A stretch of 64,000 nt of DNA from UBA9926 sp023261215 (GCA_038136035.1 JAYPYV010000014.1:3838-67837); one strand, 5' to 3'. Shown: positions 52,172 to 61,094, counted from the stretch's first letter. The notes: generated by a model from the sequence alone, not told the origin. Made by a program: numbers and translations.

Positions 52172-54150
52172 CTACTATGTTGAAACGCAATCTGCTACTC
52201 ATTCTGTTCACGACCCCGCTATTAATGCTCATGGGCTGCGGGGATGGCTCGTCCTCTGATCAAGCCAATGAACCATTTCCTGCGATCGATAACAGGCAAG
52301 AAGTCGAACAATACTACGCGGACCATCCAGACTTCTTTAGCTTCAAATCACGAGCCGAGCTCCCGGCAGGTCTGACCTGGGAGAATGGTGGCGATTTGCC
52401 GGAAGTGGGCAGCCCACTGGCAAAAAAGGGCGGCATGGAAACGGTGCGTCTGCAGGATTTTCCTCGGACCCTTCGTATTCTGGGTCCGGACTCAAATGGC
52501 AGTTTTCGACCATGGATCCTGGACTACACCACCATGTCGATGGCGCATCGGCACCCGGATCAAATGGATTTCTTTCCAGGCTTAGCCACCCAATGGGCCA
52601 TCGATCGTCCTTCGCGCACGGTCTACGTCGAGCTTGACCCCGATGCCCGATGGTCAGATGGCGTGCCCATTACAGCCGACGATTATCTCTTCATGTTCTG
52701 GATGCATCGATCGACCTACATCACGGCACCCTGGTACAACAACTGGTATTCAACGCAATACACCAACATCACCAAGTACGACGATCATCTAATCTCCATC
52801 ACCACCGTTGCCCTCAAACCCGATATTGACTCCAAGGTGCTCGAGCTACGGCCGCTGCCGCGCCACTTTTATCAAGAGGTGGGTGAGGATTTTCTCGAGC
52901 GCTATCAGTGGCGATTCGCTCCCACCACGTCACCCTACCTCATCGAGCCCGGCGATCTGAAAAAAGGTCGATCGATCCAAATGACTCGCGACCAAAACTG
53001 GTGGGCGAAGGACAAAAAGCATTGGCGTTATCGCTTCAACGTGGACAAGATCAATTTCATGGTCATCCGCGATACCCCGAAGGTGTTCGAAGCCTTCAAA
53101 CGCGGCGATATCGACCAATTCTCCATGAATCTCGCCGAATATTGGTATGAAAAACTGCCCAATGACGACCCAGACGTCTTGGATGGATACATCCATAAAA
53201 AGCTCTTCTTCAACCAGCGGCCCAGACCACCGTATGGTCTCTGGATCAACACTGCGCAACCGTTACTCAGTGATCAAAACATTCGCCTGGGCTTACAGTA
53301 CGCGACCAATTGGGATCTGGTTATCGATAAATTCTTTCGTGGCGATTACGACCGACTGAACACCGCCAACGATGGGTATGGGCCCTACACCGCAAGCGAT
53401 ATCAAAGCGCGGCCCTTCGATATCGAACTTGCCCAGGCAGCCTTTGCTGAGGCTGGATTCACGGAGCGAGGCCCAGACGGCATTTTGAGACGAGCGGACG
53501 GTACCCGACTCGCATTCACCGTCTCATCGGGCTACGAGTCATTGAAGGATGTCTTAACGATACTCAAAGAGGAGGCTGCTAAAGCGGGCCTTGAGTACCG
53601 CGTCGAAGTTTTGGACGGAACGGCCGGCTGGAAAAAAGTACAGGAGAAAAAGCATGAACTGCACTTCTCGGCGTTTGGCTACAGCCTCGAGCTCTACCCC
53701 CGATTTTGGGAGACGTATCATTCAGACAACGCATACGACAAGGCGTTTTTAGAGGATGGCAGCGTCAATCCGGATCGGGTACTGAAAACCCAGACGAACA
53801 ACCTCGAGAGTTTGGCCATGCTCGAGATGGATCAACGCATTGATGCGTATCGCGCCTCCACAGAGGCGGACGAGATGATCGCGCTGGCTCACGAGATGAG
53901 TCAGATCCATCATGACTATGCGTCCTTTGTCCCCGGTTTTTACAGTGGCTTTTTTCGAATCGGCCATTGGCGCTGGGTGCATTACCCGCCCTACTTCGCC
54001 AACAAGCACGCAGCCAATCATCTCGAGTTCTTCTTACACTGGATTGATGAAGACGAGCGAAAAGCAACGATGGACGCACGAAAAGCCGGTGTGACCTTTG
54101 AACCGGTTATCGAATCGTTCGAGCAATATCGTCGTCAAGAGGCGCCATGA
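52168..54150 (+). CDS. yejA: Peptide-binding lipoprotein of an ABC importer (YejA-like, SBP family 5)
   Basis: The 660-residue protein starts with a lipoprotein signal: KRNLLLILFTTPLLMLMGC, with Cys at about residue 24. The SBP family 5 fold is shown by ETVRLQDFPRTLRILGPD near residue 90, WSDGVPITADDYLFMFWMH near 162, LRLGLQYATNWDLVIDKFFR-type sequence near 371 and FSAFGYSLELYPRFWETY near 502. In this family the YejA-like branch is longer than DppA. It would capture oligopeptides in the periplasm. The GTG at 52168 overlaps the permease stop; an ATG three codons later is an alternative start. It overlaps the first ATPase by 4 nt. Confidence 0.92.
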   Translation: MTTMLKRNLLLILFTTPLLMLMGCGDGSSSDQANEPFPAIDNRQEVEQYYADHPDFFSFKSRAELPAGLTWENGGDLPEVGSPLAKKGGMETVRLQDFPRTLRILGPDSNGSFRPWILDYTTMSMAHRHPDQMDFFPGLATQWAIDRPSRTVYVELDPDARWSDGVPITADDYLFMFWMHRSTYITAPWYNNWYSTQYTNITKYDDHLISITTVALKPDIDSKVLELRPLPRHFYQEVGEDFLERYQWRFAPTTSPYLIEPGDLKKGRSIQMTRDQNWWAKDKKHWRYRFNVDKINFMVIRDTPKVFEAFKRGDIDQFSMNLAEYWYEKLPNDDPDVLDGYIHKKLFFNQRPRPPYGLWINTAQPLLSDQNIRLGLQYATNWDLVIDKFFRGDYDRLNTANDGYGPYTASDIKARPFDIELAQAAFAEAGFTERGPDGILRRADGTRLAFTVSSGYESLKDVLTILKEEAAKAGLEYRVEVLDGTAGWKKVQEKKHELHFSAFGYSLELYPRFWETYHSDNAYDKAFLEDGSVNPDRVLKTQTNNLESLAMLEMDQRIDAYRASTEADEMIALAHEMSQIHHDYASFVPGFYSGFFRIGHWRWVHYPPYFANKHAANHLEFFLHWIDEDERKATMDARKAGVTFEPVIESFEQYRRQEAP

Positions 54151-55130
54151 GCCATTCGCCACTGCTCGAGGTCCAGGACCTCGTCACTGAATTCGAAACT
54201 GACGAGGGCGTGGTTCGCGCGCTCGACGGTGTGAGCTTTTCGATTGGCGAAGGCCAGACGCTCGGGCTGGTCGGCGAATCAGGCTGTGGTAAGAGTGTGA
54301 CGGCACTCTCGATCATGGGGCTCTTGCCTCGCCCGGCAGGTCGGATCGTCGCGGGGAGCATCCTCTTTAACAACCAGCGACTGAATACCCTACCGACTCG
54401 ATCGATGGAAACGATCCGAGGTCAATCCATTGGGATGGTTTTTCAAGAACCCATGACAGCACTGAACCCCGTGCACACAATTGGCCGCCAGTTGACCGAA
54501 AGTCTCAGACTACACACGAACCTCAATGACCAGGCGAGGATTCAAGCCGCGGTTTCGATGCTGGATCGTGTTGGCATCCCAGCGCCTGACATCAGAATGA
54601 CCGAATACCCGCATCAGTTGTCGGGCGGTATGCGCCAACGGGTGGTCATCGCCATGGCGCTGATATGTCAGCCGAACTTGCTCATCGCCGATGAACCCAC
54701 AACTGCACTGGATGTCACCATTCAGGCGCAAATCTTAGATTTGATCAAAGACCTCCAGAATGAAATGGGCATGGCGGTGATTATGATCACGCATGATCTA
54801 GGCGTCATTGCAGAAACGTGTGAATCGATGGTGGTCATGTATGCCGGCCGGGTCGCTGAGCGCGGCGGTGTGAAGCAAATCTTCGGATCGCCCATGCATC
54901 CTTACACCCAAGGTCTCCTGAGTTCGATTCCCAAACTCGACGGGATTCCGAAAAGCAGATTGCCGGTGATCGAAGGCATTGTGCCCAGCCTGTTCGATCT
55001 TCCTACAGGTTGCCGGTTCAATAATCGTTGTGCCCGCGCCATTACGCTTTGCCGCGAGTCCGTGCCCGCGCTCCGTGAGCGACAGGCAGATCAGATTATT
55101 GCCTGCCATTTATGGGACGAACCATCGTGA
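54147..55130 (+). CDS. Peptide ABC transporter ATP-binding protein, OppD/DppD type
   Basis: The 327-residue ATPase shows Walker A GLVGESGCGKSVTALS near residue 36, the Q-loop GMVFQEPMTALNPVH near 95, the signature LSGGMRQRVVIAMAL near 158 and Walker B LLIADEPTTALDVT near 178. The C-terminal extension contains the Cys-containing stretch CRFNNRCARAITLC near 293, typical of oligopeptide transporters and thought to bind an iron-sulfur cluster in some. In E. coli this protein is fused to its partner as YejF; here the two are separate genes. It overlaps both neighbours. Confidence 0.93.
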   Translation: MSHSPLLEVQDLVTEFETDEGVVRALDGVSFSIGEGQTLGLVGESGCGKSVTALSIMGLLPRPAGRIVAGSILFNNQRLNTLPTRSMETIRGQSIGMVFQEPMTALNPVHTIGRQLTESLRLHTNLNDQARIQAAVSMLDRVGIPAPDIRMTEYPHQLSGGMRQRVVIAMALICQPNLLIADEPTTALDVTIQAQILDLIKDLQNEMGMAVIMITHDLGVIAETCESMVVMYAGRVAERGGVKQIFGSPMHPYTQGLLSSIPKLDGIPKSRLPVIEGIVPSLFDLPTGCRFNNRCARAITLCRESVPALRERQADQIIACHLWDEPS

Positions 55131-56155
55131 AACCGCTGCTCGAAATCAGTCATCTGTCCATGCACTTCCCAGTCAAATCTGGGCTGCTGCGTCGCTCGAC
55201 TCTCGTTAATCGTGCTGTGAATGACGTCGATCTCTCGATTTACCCTGGCGAGACCCTAGGTCTCGTCGGGGAATCCGGTTGTGGTAAGACCACACTTGGC
55301 CGATGCATCGCAAGGCTTTACCAACCCACCCAAGGACAAATTCACTATCAAGGCGTCGATCTCGCGTCCCTGAATCAACGGGCGCTGCTGCCCTACCGCC
55401 GAGATATTCAGATGATTTTTCAGGACCCCATGGAATCATTGAATTCTCGCCATACGGTCAAGGAGATTCTCGAGGAACCCCTCATCATTCACGGTATGGC
55501 TTCGGCTCAAGCTCGAGATGCAGAGGTGAAACGGCTACTCGATCTCGTCGGTCTGCCGGCTCGATCTGCGACCCGTTTCCCGTTTGAATTTTCCGGAGGC
55601 CAAAGGCAACGAATCGGTATTGCAAGGGCCATTGCACTCAAACCCAAATTGATCGTGTGTGACGAGCCCGTGTCTGCACTGGATGTCTCGATTCAGAGTC
55701 AGATTCTCAATCTTCTGCTGGATCTCCAATCAGAATTTGGCCTTGCCTATCTCTTCATTGCCCACGATCTAGCCGTGGTGAAGCACATCTCAGATCGAAT
55801 CGCCATCATGTACCTGGGGCAGGTGGTCGAGACCGCGTCGAGCGAAACCATCTACCAAAACCCGAGGCACCCTTACACCCAATCCTTGATCTCAGCCATT
55901 CCCGTCCCTGACCCAACCACGACCCGTCAGCGCGTGATTCTGAAAGGCGACGTGCCGTCACCCATTGATCCGCCGAAGGGCTGCCACTTCCATCCTCGCT
56001 GCCCTGCGTGTTTCGCGCCGTGTGCTGATCATCCACCGCTACTGGAACCCATCCATGGCTCAGAGGATCATTTGGCGAGGTGCCACCTGGTCAATACTCC
56101 CGGAGCCGCAGAGGACACGGCTATCATCGCGCAGGCCCTGGGTGAGGCGAACTGA
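55127..56155 (+). CDS. Peptide ABC transporter ATP-binding protein, OppF/DppF type
   Basis: The GTG at 55127 overlaps the previous stop (GTGA) and gives a 342-residue protein; an ATG five codons upstream is also in frame. Walker A is LVGESGCGKTTLGRC near residue 45, the Q-loop MIFQDPMESLNSRH near 97, the signature FSGGQRQRIGIARAI near 153, and Walker B LIVCDEPVSALDVS near 173. A C-terminal Cys cluster reads GCHFHPRCPACFAPC near 284. It pairs with the OppD-type subunit to energise the YejB-YejE channel. The NUDIX gene follows 8 nt later. Confidence 0.93.
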   Translation: MKPLLEISHLSMHFPVKSGLLRRSTLVNRAVNDVDLSIYPGETLGLVGESGCGKTTLGRCIARLYQPTQGQIHYQGVDLASLNQRALLPYRRDIQMIFQDPMESLNSRHTVKEILEEPLIIHGMASAQARDAEVKRLLDLVGLPARSATRFPFEFSGGQRQRIGIARAIALKPKLIVCDEPVSALDVSIQSQILNLLLDLQSEFGLAYLFIAHDLAVVKHISDRIAIMYLGQVVETASSETIYQNPRHPYTQSLISAIPVPDPTTTRQRVILKGDVPSPIDPPKGCHFHPRCPACFAPCADHPPLLEPIHGSEDHLARCHLVNTPGAAEDTAIIAQALGEAN

Positions 56156-56162
56156 GTCCACC

Positions 56163-56645
56163 ATGAGCAGCACCCATCACCCCTCACGAGGGGCGCTTTC
56201 TCCCTCACCAAGTCAGCGGTGGCGCACCATCGTTTTGTGCGTGGACCACTCGGCACTCCTCATGGTCGAAATGATCGATCCGCTCACTCAGAAATTTATC
56301 TGGTCGCTACCCGGCGGCGGTATTGAGTCTGGCGAAACGCCGCTCGCCGCGGCACATCGAGAGTTGTTAGAGGAAACCGGCTATTCAACACGAACGATGA
56401 GGCCTTTGGGGCAGACCGCGTACACCTTCAGCTGGAATGGCCGCAGGATCCATTGTTTGGGCGAGTGGTTTATGACCCAAGCAAGCGAGAAAACACCCAA
56501 TCATTCAATCATCGATGATCACGTGCGCGCCTCAGTTTGGATCCCTTTTGCGCAAGTCGCCGAACGCCTCAGTTATCACCCCCATGTCCGGGAGCAAACA
56601 CTCAAATGGCTCCACGCTTACGAGACTGAGTTCAGACAGTCTTAA
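56163..56645 (+). CDS. NUDIX hydrolase
   Basis: The 160-residue protein carries the NUDIX box GGIESGETPLAAAHRELLEE followed by TGY near residue 51, which binds the metal and the diphosphate. The start is set at the ATG at 56163 just after the ABC gene; the frame is open further upstream inside that gene. Family members hydrolyse nucleoside diphosphates linked to another moiety; the substrate cannot be read from the sequence. The 8-nt spacing places it at the end of the transporter operon, though a functional link is not evident. Confidence 0.85.
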   Translation: MSSTHHPSRGALSPSPSQRWRTIVLCVDHSALLMVEMIDPLTQKFIWSLPGGGIESGETPLAAAHRELLEETGYSTRTMRPLGQTAYTFSWNGRRIHCLGEWFMTQASEKTPNHSIIDDHVRASVWIPFAQVAERLSYHPHVREQTLKWLHAYETEFRQS

Positions 56646-56781
56646 CATCGCATACGAGCCAATCGCAAAGGCCCCATCCATCCCTGCATCCTAGGGTCGG
56701 CAATCGATTCCGCAGGTTACTGCAACAGTGAATAGCTAGGTCCTAGGATGACAATCCAAGGATCGCCCAAGATGAATTCGT

Positions 56782-56787
56782 TATAAT
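56782..56787 (+). promoter_or_regulatory. Possible -10 box for the SIS/Mtd1/FchA operon
   Basis: A perfect TATAAT lies 25 bases before the ATG at 56813. No good -35 hexamer is found 16-18 bases upstream, so the call is tentative. The position suits a short leader. Confidence 0.3.
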
Positions 56788-56812
56788 GCCGCCATTCAAA
56801 CGAGCGCTTACC

Positions 56813-57412
56813 ATGGATATCCAAGCTAATTTGACTCGCATCATCCAGGCGGAAGCTGCGGCCGTTCAAGCCATCGACGTAAAACCCACGTTCACCGAAG
56901 CGGTTGAGTTGATTCAAGGCACCGAAGGGCGTGTTGTTGCAACAGGTATTGGCAAAGCTGGCTTCATCGCGCGTAAATTTGCAGCCACCCTGGCTTCCAC
57001 GGGTACACCCGCTTTCTTCATCCATCCCGCTGAAGCGGGCCACGGTGATTTGGGTATGCTGGCACCGGAGGATGCCATCGTCGCCTTCTCAACCAGCGGG
57101 AAATCAACTGAGGTGATCCAAATGTTGACCATCGCAAGGCAACTCGGTGTCGAGCGAATCATCGGCATCACATCGCACGTGGATTCGCCGCTGCGGAACC
57201 TGAGTCAGATCGTTTTAGATATGGGAGATCGCATCAAAGAGCCCTGTCCTTTGGGTCTAACCCCGAGCGCATCCATTGCGGTGATGCTGGCCATCAGTGA
57301 CGCCATTGCCCTCACGGTGATGGAGCTCAAAGCCTTCACCAAAGATGAGTACGGCATGCGACACCACAGCGGCTACCTCGGTAGCCTCTCTCGAAAGACC
57401 GACGCCCAGTAA
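56813..57412 (+). CDS. SIS-domain sugar-phosphate isomerase, KdsD-like without CBS domains
   Basis: From the ATG at 56813 the protein has 199 residues, a single SIS domain. Sequence ATGIGKAGFIARKFAATLAS near residue 42, then PAFFIHPAEAGHGDLGML near 67, FSTSGKSTEVI near 94 and CPLGLTPSASIAVMLAISDA near 145 align with arabinose-5-phosphate isomerase. A C-terminal His (MRHHSGYLGSL) matches the active-site His. KdsD normally has a pair of CBS domains after this, here missing, as in some KdsD-like and phosphoheptose-type enzymes. Arabinose 5-phosphate or another ketose phosphate could be the substrate. It precedes the folate genes by 9 nt. Confidence 0.8.
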   Translation: MDIQANLTRIIQAEAAAVQAIDVKPTFTEAVELIQGTEGRVVATGIGKAGFIARKFAATLASTGTPAFFIHPAEAGHGDLGMLAPEDAIVAFSTSGKSTEVIQMLTIARQLGVERIIGITSHVDSPLRNLSQIVLDMGDRIKEPCPLGLTPSASIAVMLAISDAIALTVMELKAFTKDEYGMRHHSGYLGSLSRKTDAQ

Positions 57413-57421
57413 GGTTTCGTC

Positions 57422-58339
57422 TTGACGGCTCCCGATCCTCAGACGCTCGCCGAGCGCTATTTCCATGAAGCGGCAACCGACGTGGCCCAATGCCCCAAGC
57501 GGCCCCGGGTGTTAGGCCTCATTGCCAGCACGGATAAACCCTCGCTGGCTTACGCAAGAGCCACCAAACAACGATTCCTCGATGTCGGCATGGATTACGA
57601 ACTTGAGCACCAGAGCCGCTTGGACCTCGAAGCCCGAATTCTTGAAGCCAACACTGATCCGTCGGTGCACGGCATCTTTGTGTACTTTCCGGTCTTCGGT
57701 AACCAACACGACGACTATCTCCGCAACTTGATCACCTTTACCAAGGATGTTGAGGCGGGATCCCAGTACTGGGTTCGAAAACTTTATGCCAATGATCGCT
57801 TCGCGATCGCGGGGGACCCCTCGAAGAAAGCGTTACTCCCCTGCACCCCGCTCGCGATCGTGAAGCTTTTGGTCGAACTGAGGGTCTATGGTGACCCATC
57901 GATTAAACCGGGGGCACTGTCTAAACCCTTGTCAGGTAAACAAGTCACCATCTTCAACCGAAGCGAAGTCATCGGCCGGCCTCTAGCCGTCATGATGTCC
58001 AATGATGGTGCTGAGGTGTTTTCCTTCGATGAGCACGGACCACTCAAATTCGTCGATGCCAGGCCCAGCGAATGCAACATCACACGACGCAAAGCGCTTG
58101 CGGGATCTGACATCGTGATCACAGGCGTGCCGTCGGCAAGCTTCGCTCACATTGAAGCGGGCGAAGTCACTTCGGAGGCGATCGGCATTAATTTCTCTAG
58201 CATCCAAAATTTTTCAGATGCTGCCGCCGAAAAAGTATCGCTGTTTATACCCAGGGTGGGCCCGATGACGGTGGCCATGTGCATGCGCAATACCCTTCGG
58301 CTTTATCGCCATTTCCATATGGGATCTTCCGATGACTAG
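57422..58339 (+). CDS. Mtd1-like methylenetetrahydrofolate dehydrogenase
   Basis: The 305-residue protein resembles yeast Mtd1, a monofunctional NAD-dependent 5,10-methylene-THF dehydrogenase, more than bacterial FolD. Shared features are VYFPVFGNQHDDYLRNLITF near residue 80 in place of FolD's PLP region, KDVEAGSQYW near 102, LPCTPLAIVKLLVEL near 140, the Rossmann segment VTIFNRSEVIGRPLAVMMSN near 175, DIVITGVPSASF near 230, and RVGPMTVAMCMRNTLRLYRH near 279. The start is a TTG at 57422 with AAGG nearby. It lies next to an FchA-like cyclohydrolase, the activity an Mtd1-type enzyme lacks. The dehydrogenase fold is clear; the cofactor is not. Confidence 0.8.
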   Translation: MTAPDPQTLAERYFHEAATDVAQCPKRPRVLGLIASTDKPSLAYARATKQRFLDVGMDYELEHQSRLDLEARILEANTDPSVHGIFVYFPVFGNQHDDYLRNLITFTKDVEAGSQYWVRKLYANDRFAIAGDPSKKALLPCTPLAIVKLLVELRVYGDPSIKPGALSKPLSGKQVTIFNRSEVIGRPLAVMMSNDGAEVFSFDEHGPLKFVDARPSECNITRRKALAGSDIVITGVPSASFAHIEAGEVTSEAIGINFSSIQNFSDAAAEKVSLFIPRVGPMTVAMCMRNTLRLYRHFHMGSSDD

Positions 58340-58904
58340 CGAAAGCCTCACGCCTTGGCTCGCAGCGCTCAGCCAGAAAACCCCAGTCCCAGGGGGCGGG
58401 GCCCTTGCGTCGGCACTCTCGGCGCAGGCTGTCGCGCTCTTTGCTATGGTCGCCCGATACTCCAAGGGCCCGCGTTTTGGATCAGCGCTGATTGATCGCC
58501 TTGATCGAGAACAAGGCGAGTTTTTAGTGCTGGCGGAGGACGATGCTCGAGCATTTCAAAACTTGAGCGACACCCTGAAATCGGTCAAAAAAGGCATCGC
58601 AACTGAAGCTCTGTTGCAAAGTCGATTCATGGCTGCAGCGAGACCGCCACTCATCGCATTCGAGAAAACGCTCGATATCAGCGAAACACTGCTCGCAGTC
58701 GCAGAACATACTAATCGCAATCTGAAAACGGATACATTGATGGTGGCCGATCTTTTATGTTGCGCGCTGCGCTCACATCGACTGAACGTCGACGTTAATT
58801 TGGCAGGCACGAACAACCCTGACTTCATCGATCGCGCGGCCAAGCGATTAGCGGCAGGCCAAGAGACTCTCTCCGCGCTCGAGCGATTGCGCGATACGTT
58901 TTAG
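58332..58904 (+). CDS. Methenyl-THF cyclohydrolase, FchA/FTCD-C family
   Basis: The 190-residue all-helical protein belongs to the cyclodeaminase/cyclohydrolase family: KTPVPGGGALASALSAQAVA near residue 17 is the family signature, followed by ALFAMVARYSKG and, near 44, DRLDREQGEFLVLAEDDARAF. The later helical region includes NRNLKTDTLMVADLLCCALR near 132. FchA opens the ring of 5,10-methenyl-THF to 10-formyl-THF, the cofactor PurH uses. It overlaps the Mtd1-like gene by 8 nt, so the pair can supply the two FolD reactions as separate proteins. The formiminotransferase half of mammalian FTCD is absent. Confidence 0.83.
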   Translation: MTSESLTPWLAALSQKTPVPGGGALASALSAQAVALFAMVARYSKGPRFGSALIDRLDREQGEFLVLAEDDARAFQNLSDTLKSVKKGIATEALLQSRFMAAARPPLIAFEKTLDISETLLAVAEHTNRNLKTDTLMVADLLCCALRSHRLNVDVNLAGTNNPDFIDRAAKRLAAGQETLSALERLRDTF

Positions 58905-58913
58905 GCCACAGTA

Positions 58914-60116
58914 TTGATCGTCGCACATTCGATCTGTATCTCGCGCGACCGGGGAGGCTACCAACGTCTCCGACTTCGTCCTGCCTGCGTGCTCGCATTG
59001 AGCCTTCTTTTGCTTGCCGGGTGTCAGGCACTGGAGTCGAATCGCTCGACAGCAGGCTTTGATCACGCCCCTGGAAGCAAACGCCTCACCTCACCAGAAG
59101 CAAAGGAACGCGCGGCGATTCAGCTTGAACGCGCGCTCTTTGATCAATTAGTGGCCTCTCAGATGGCGAGCTCATCGCTCGAAGATGACCCAACAACACT
59201 CCTCGAAATCCTCGAGTCAAGCGTTGATGCCAATGCCCTTTCAATCTCGCAATCCGAACTTTGGCGACACTTGAAATTTATTGAACAAGCCCCGGACTGG
59301 CAGATTGTGAGCGCATCGAACGAGCGGGTGGCGCAACTCAATTGGCTCGAGGCGCGCATTGAAGGACTCAAGAGCCAGCGGCGTACTGGGTCGCCCATCG
59401 CTCGAAACGCCTCCCAACACGTCAAGCTCAACCTGGCTTGGGATGCTGTCTACGCGCAGTTCCAAGATAACCCCTTTGGTTTCACTTACTTGAGCCTGCC
59501 CGATCTCTCAATCAAGCCTTCCTTACTCCCTGATACCGCACTCTACTTTTATCAAGACATTGATCATTCAATCCGTATTAGCCAGCGTGCCATTGACGCC
59601 ATCCCCGCCGAGGAAATGGCTGCGATTGGAATGGTCTATGGCTTGCCCGGCGCCCACTACCTCGCCTCTCGCGTGTCCGGTGCGCCGCACTTCCCGAGCT
59701 ATACCGGCGCCAATCAGAGTGCCCTCGCCCTCTCAATGCTTGACGTCATGAATAAGCTTCGGCCCTATGAGGACGAGCACTTGCTCATGCCCCGCCTTGC
59801 TTTTAGCCAAGCACAACTCAGTAAACTTCACGCAGCGCTTGGGCTGAGCGACGCAACGAGCTCAGCTAAGAGCGTTAGAGCGCAGTTTGCTCAGTTGTCT
59901 GGGCTTGATGAGCCTCGGCTCAGTCTTGAGTGGGAGGATATTCTTCGCTCAAGAGCCTCCCTGGTAAAGACGGCCCGAAGCTACTGCTGGTTGTGGCAAC
60001 ACCGTTTGAGTCCGGCGTCGACAAGCCATTGGCTCATCCGCGATTATGGTCGAGCCTTCTCAGCATGGGCAGGCGAGGCAGACCGCCCCACACCCTTTCT
60101 CAAAGCCTTCGATTAA
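58914..60116 (+). CDS. Lipoprotein resembling DUF885 proteins, with a degenerate zinc site
   Basis: The 400-residue protein has a lipoprotein signal (RLRLRPACVLALSLLLLAGC) and starts with TTG at 58914. The middle, AAIGMVYGLPGAHYLASRV near residue 240, lines up with the HExxPGH region of DUF885 peptidase-like proteins. The first His and Glu (now Met-Val) and the first His of the PGHH pair (now Ala) are lost, so a zinc peptidase activity is unlikely. Later sequence, YTGANQSALALSMLDVM, resembles the following domain. The family link is inference from a short match. The function is unknown. It follows the FchA gene by 9 nt. Confidence 0.55.
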   Translation: MIVAHSICISRDRGGYQRLRLRPACVLALSLLLLAGCQALESNRSTAGFDHAPGSKRLTSPEAKERAAIQLERALFDQLVASQMASSSLEDDPTTLLEILESSVDANALSISQSELWRHLKFIEQAPDWQIVSASNERVAQLNWLEARIEGLKSQRRTGSPIARNASQHVKLNLAWDAVYAQFQDNPFGFTYLSLPDLSIKPSLLPDTALYFYQDIDHSIRISQRAIDAIPAEEMAAIGMVYGLPGAHYLASRVSGAPHFPSYTGANQSALALSMLDVMNKLRPYEDEHLLMPRLAFSQAQLSKLHAALGLSDATSSAKSVRAQFAQLSGLDEPRLSLEWEDILRSRASLVKTARSYCWLWQHRLSPASTSHWLIRDYGRAFSAWAGEADRPTPFLKAFD

Positions 60117-60153
60117 AGGTGGCCGAGCCGCATGACGCAATGACGTCGGTTGA

Positions 60154-60492
60154 GTGGATCTCAGCGCCTCGCGCCAACTCGAACGCGCAAAGCGCTCGCC
60201 ATTTCGATCAACGCACACTCGAGCCAATGCCGAAAGCTGGGCGGCCCAATTTGATCAAGCGAGTCCTTTGGAGCGACGTTCTATGAGATGAAGCGGCACC
60301 TCATGAGGCCGTGGATAAGGTGGAACGAGAATTCAGTGAGTACCGGCTGGGCTGCACCTGATCGATGATCGCGCAGCCTGCCTCGCGCATTCGCTTAAGA
60401 TCGTCGCCTATGACAATGGCCTAAGTTCTCCACCCAAAGACCTGGCGCTTGCGGCCTCGGTCTTCAATTCTTACCAGCAATTCTTGACTTGA
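60154..60492 (+). pseudogene. Frame-broken coding remnant
   Basis: Three protein-like pieces lie in a row. The first (60154-60288) includes RANAESWAAQFDQASPLERR. The second (60287-60351) reads DEAAPHEAVDKVEREFSEYR and ends LG. The third (60352-60492) includes LHLIDDRAACLAHSLKIVAY and then DLALAASVFNSYQQFL before a TGA. Frames one and three are the same; the middle is shifted. This could be a gene broken by two compensating indels or a decayed remnant. I do not recognise a family. The remainder of 60117-60635 shows nothing else I can support. Confidence 0.35.
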
Positions 60493-60635
60493 TATCAGGC
60501 AAGCGCTCGCGAGTTTGGGTCGCGAACGCCTGACGGGCTTCGAACAACCAGACTTTTGTTACGCGTTTAATTAAGGCAGAACACCCAGGGAGTGCGTCGA
60601 TGACTCATCGATCGAAGCATACGAGAGGCTTCACT

Positions 60636-61094
60636 CTAGTTCGTTGGTGAACTTGCAAGCCACTTTTTTCGATGCGCACGGCCGAACCGATATTGGATTT
60701 CGTGGACTTCATTGATTTTCAATTCAAAGAGGAGTGCTTTCGCTGCGGGACCATAGCTACAGACAGATTCCGCTAAAGCGCGCTTGCTCACGTCATCAGT
60801 GAAGTGCACGTCGCCATTCACAATGAACTCGCCACTGCTCCCTGAGCTATCGTTCATCGCGCAATGCAGGCTAAACCGACCATTTTCAAGTAAGTCTTTC
60901 GCCTTGGGTGTGCTGGGCTCAACAAAAAGGAAACAATGACCGCCGCCAATTGCGGGGGTCACCGGATGCAGTCTCGGCCGGTGATCTTCTCGAACCGTAG
61001 CAAGGTAAGCGACCTGGCCATCCAGCCGCTTTTTTCCAAAAGCCGCCATGTCGGGTTGAGCCGCTTCGAATTCACCCCAACTCACCAATTCCAT
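60636..61094 (-). CDS. Pyridoxamine 5'-phosphate oxidase-like FMN-binding protein
   Basis: The start is the ATG at 61094, with GAGAGGGGA seven bases before it. The 152-residue protein has the split-barrel flavin fold of the PNPOx-like group: FGKKRLDGQVAYLATVRED near residue 19, RLHPVTPAIGGGHCFLFVE near 41, and KDLLENGRFSLHC near 65. It ends HEIQYRFGRAHRKKWLAS. The true PdxH signature for pyridoxine phosphate is not complete, so the substrate is open; F420- or haem-binding relatives share this fold. It lies downstream of the TPR-sulfotransferase on the same strand, 55 nt away. Confidence 0.72.
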   Translation of the reverse strand: MELVSWGEFEAAQPDMAAFGKKRLDGQVAYLATVREDHRPRLHPVTPAIGGGHCFLFVEPSTPKAKDLLENGRFSLHCAMNDSSGSSGEFIVNGDVHFTDDVSKRALAESVCSYGPAAKALLFELKINEVHEIQYRFGRAHRKKWLASSPTN

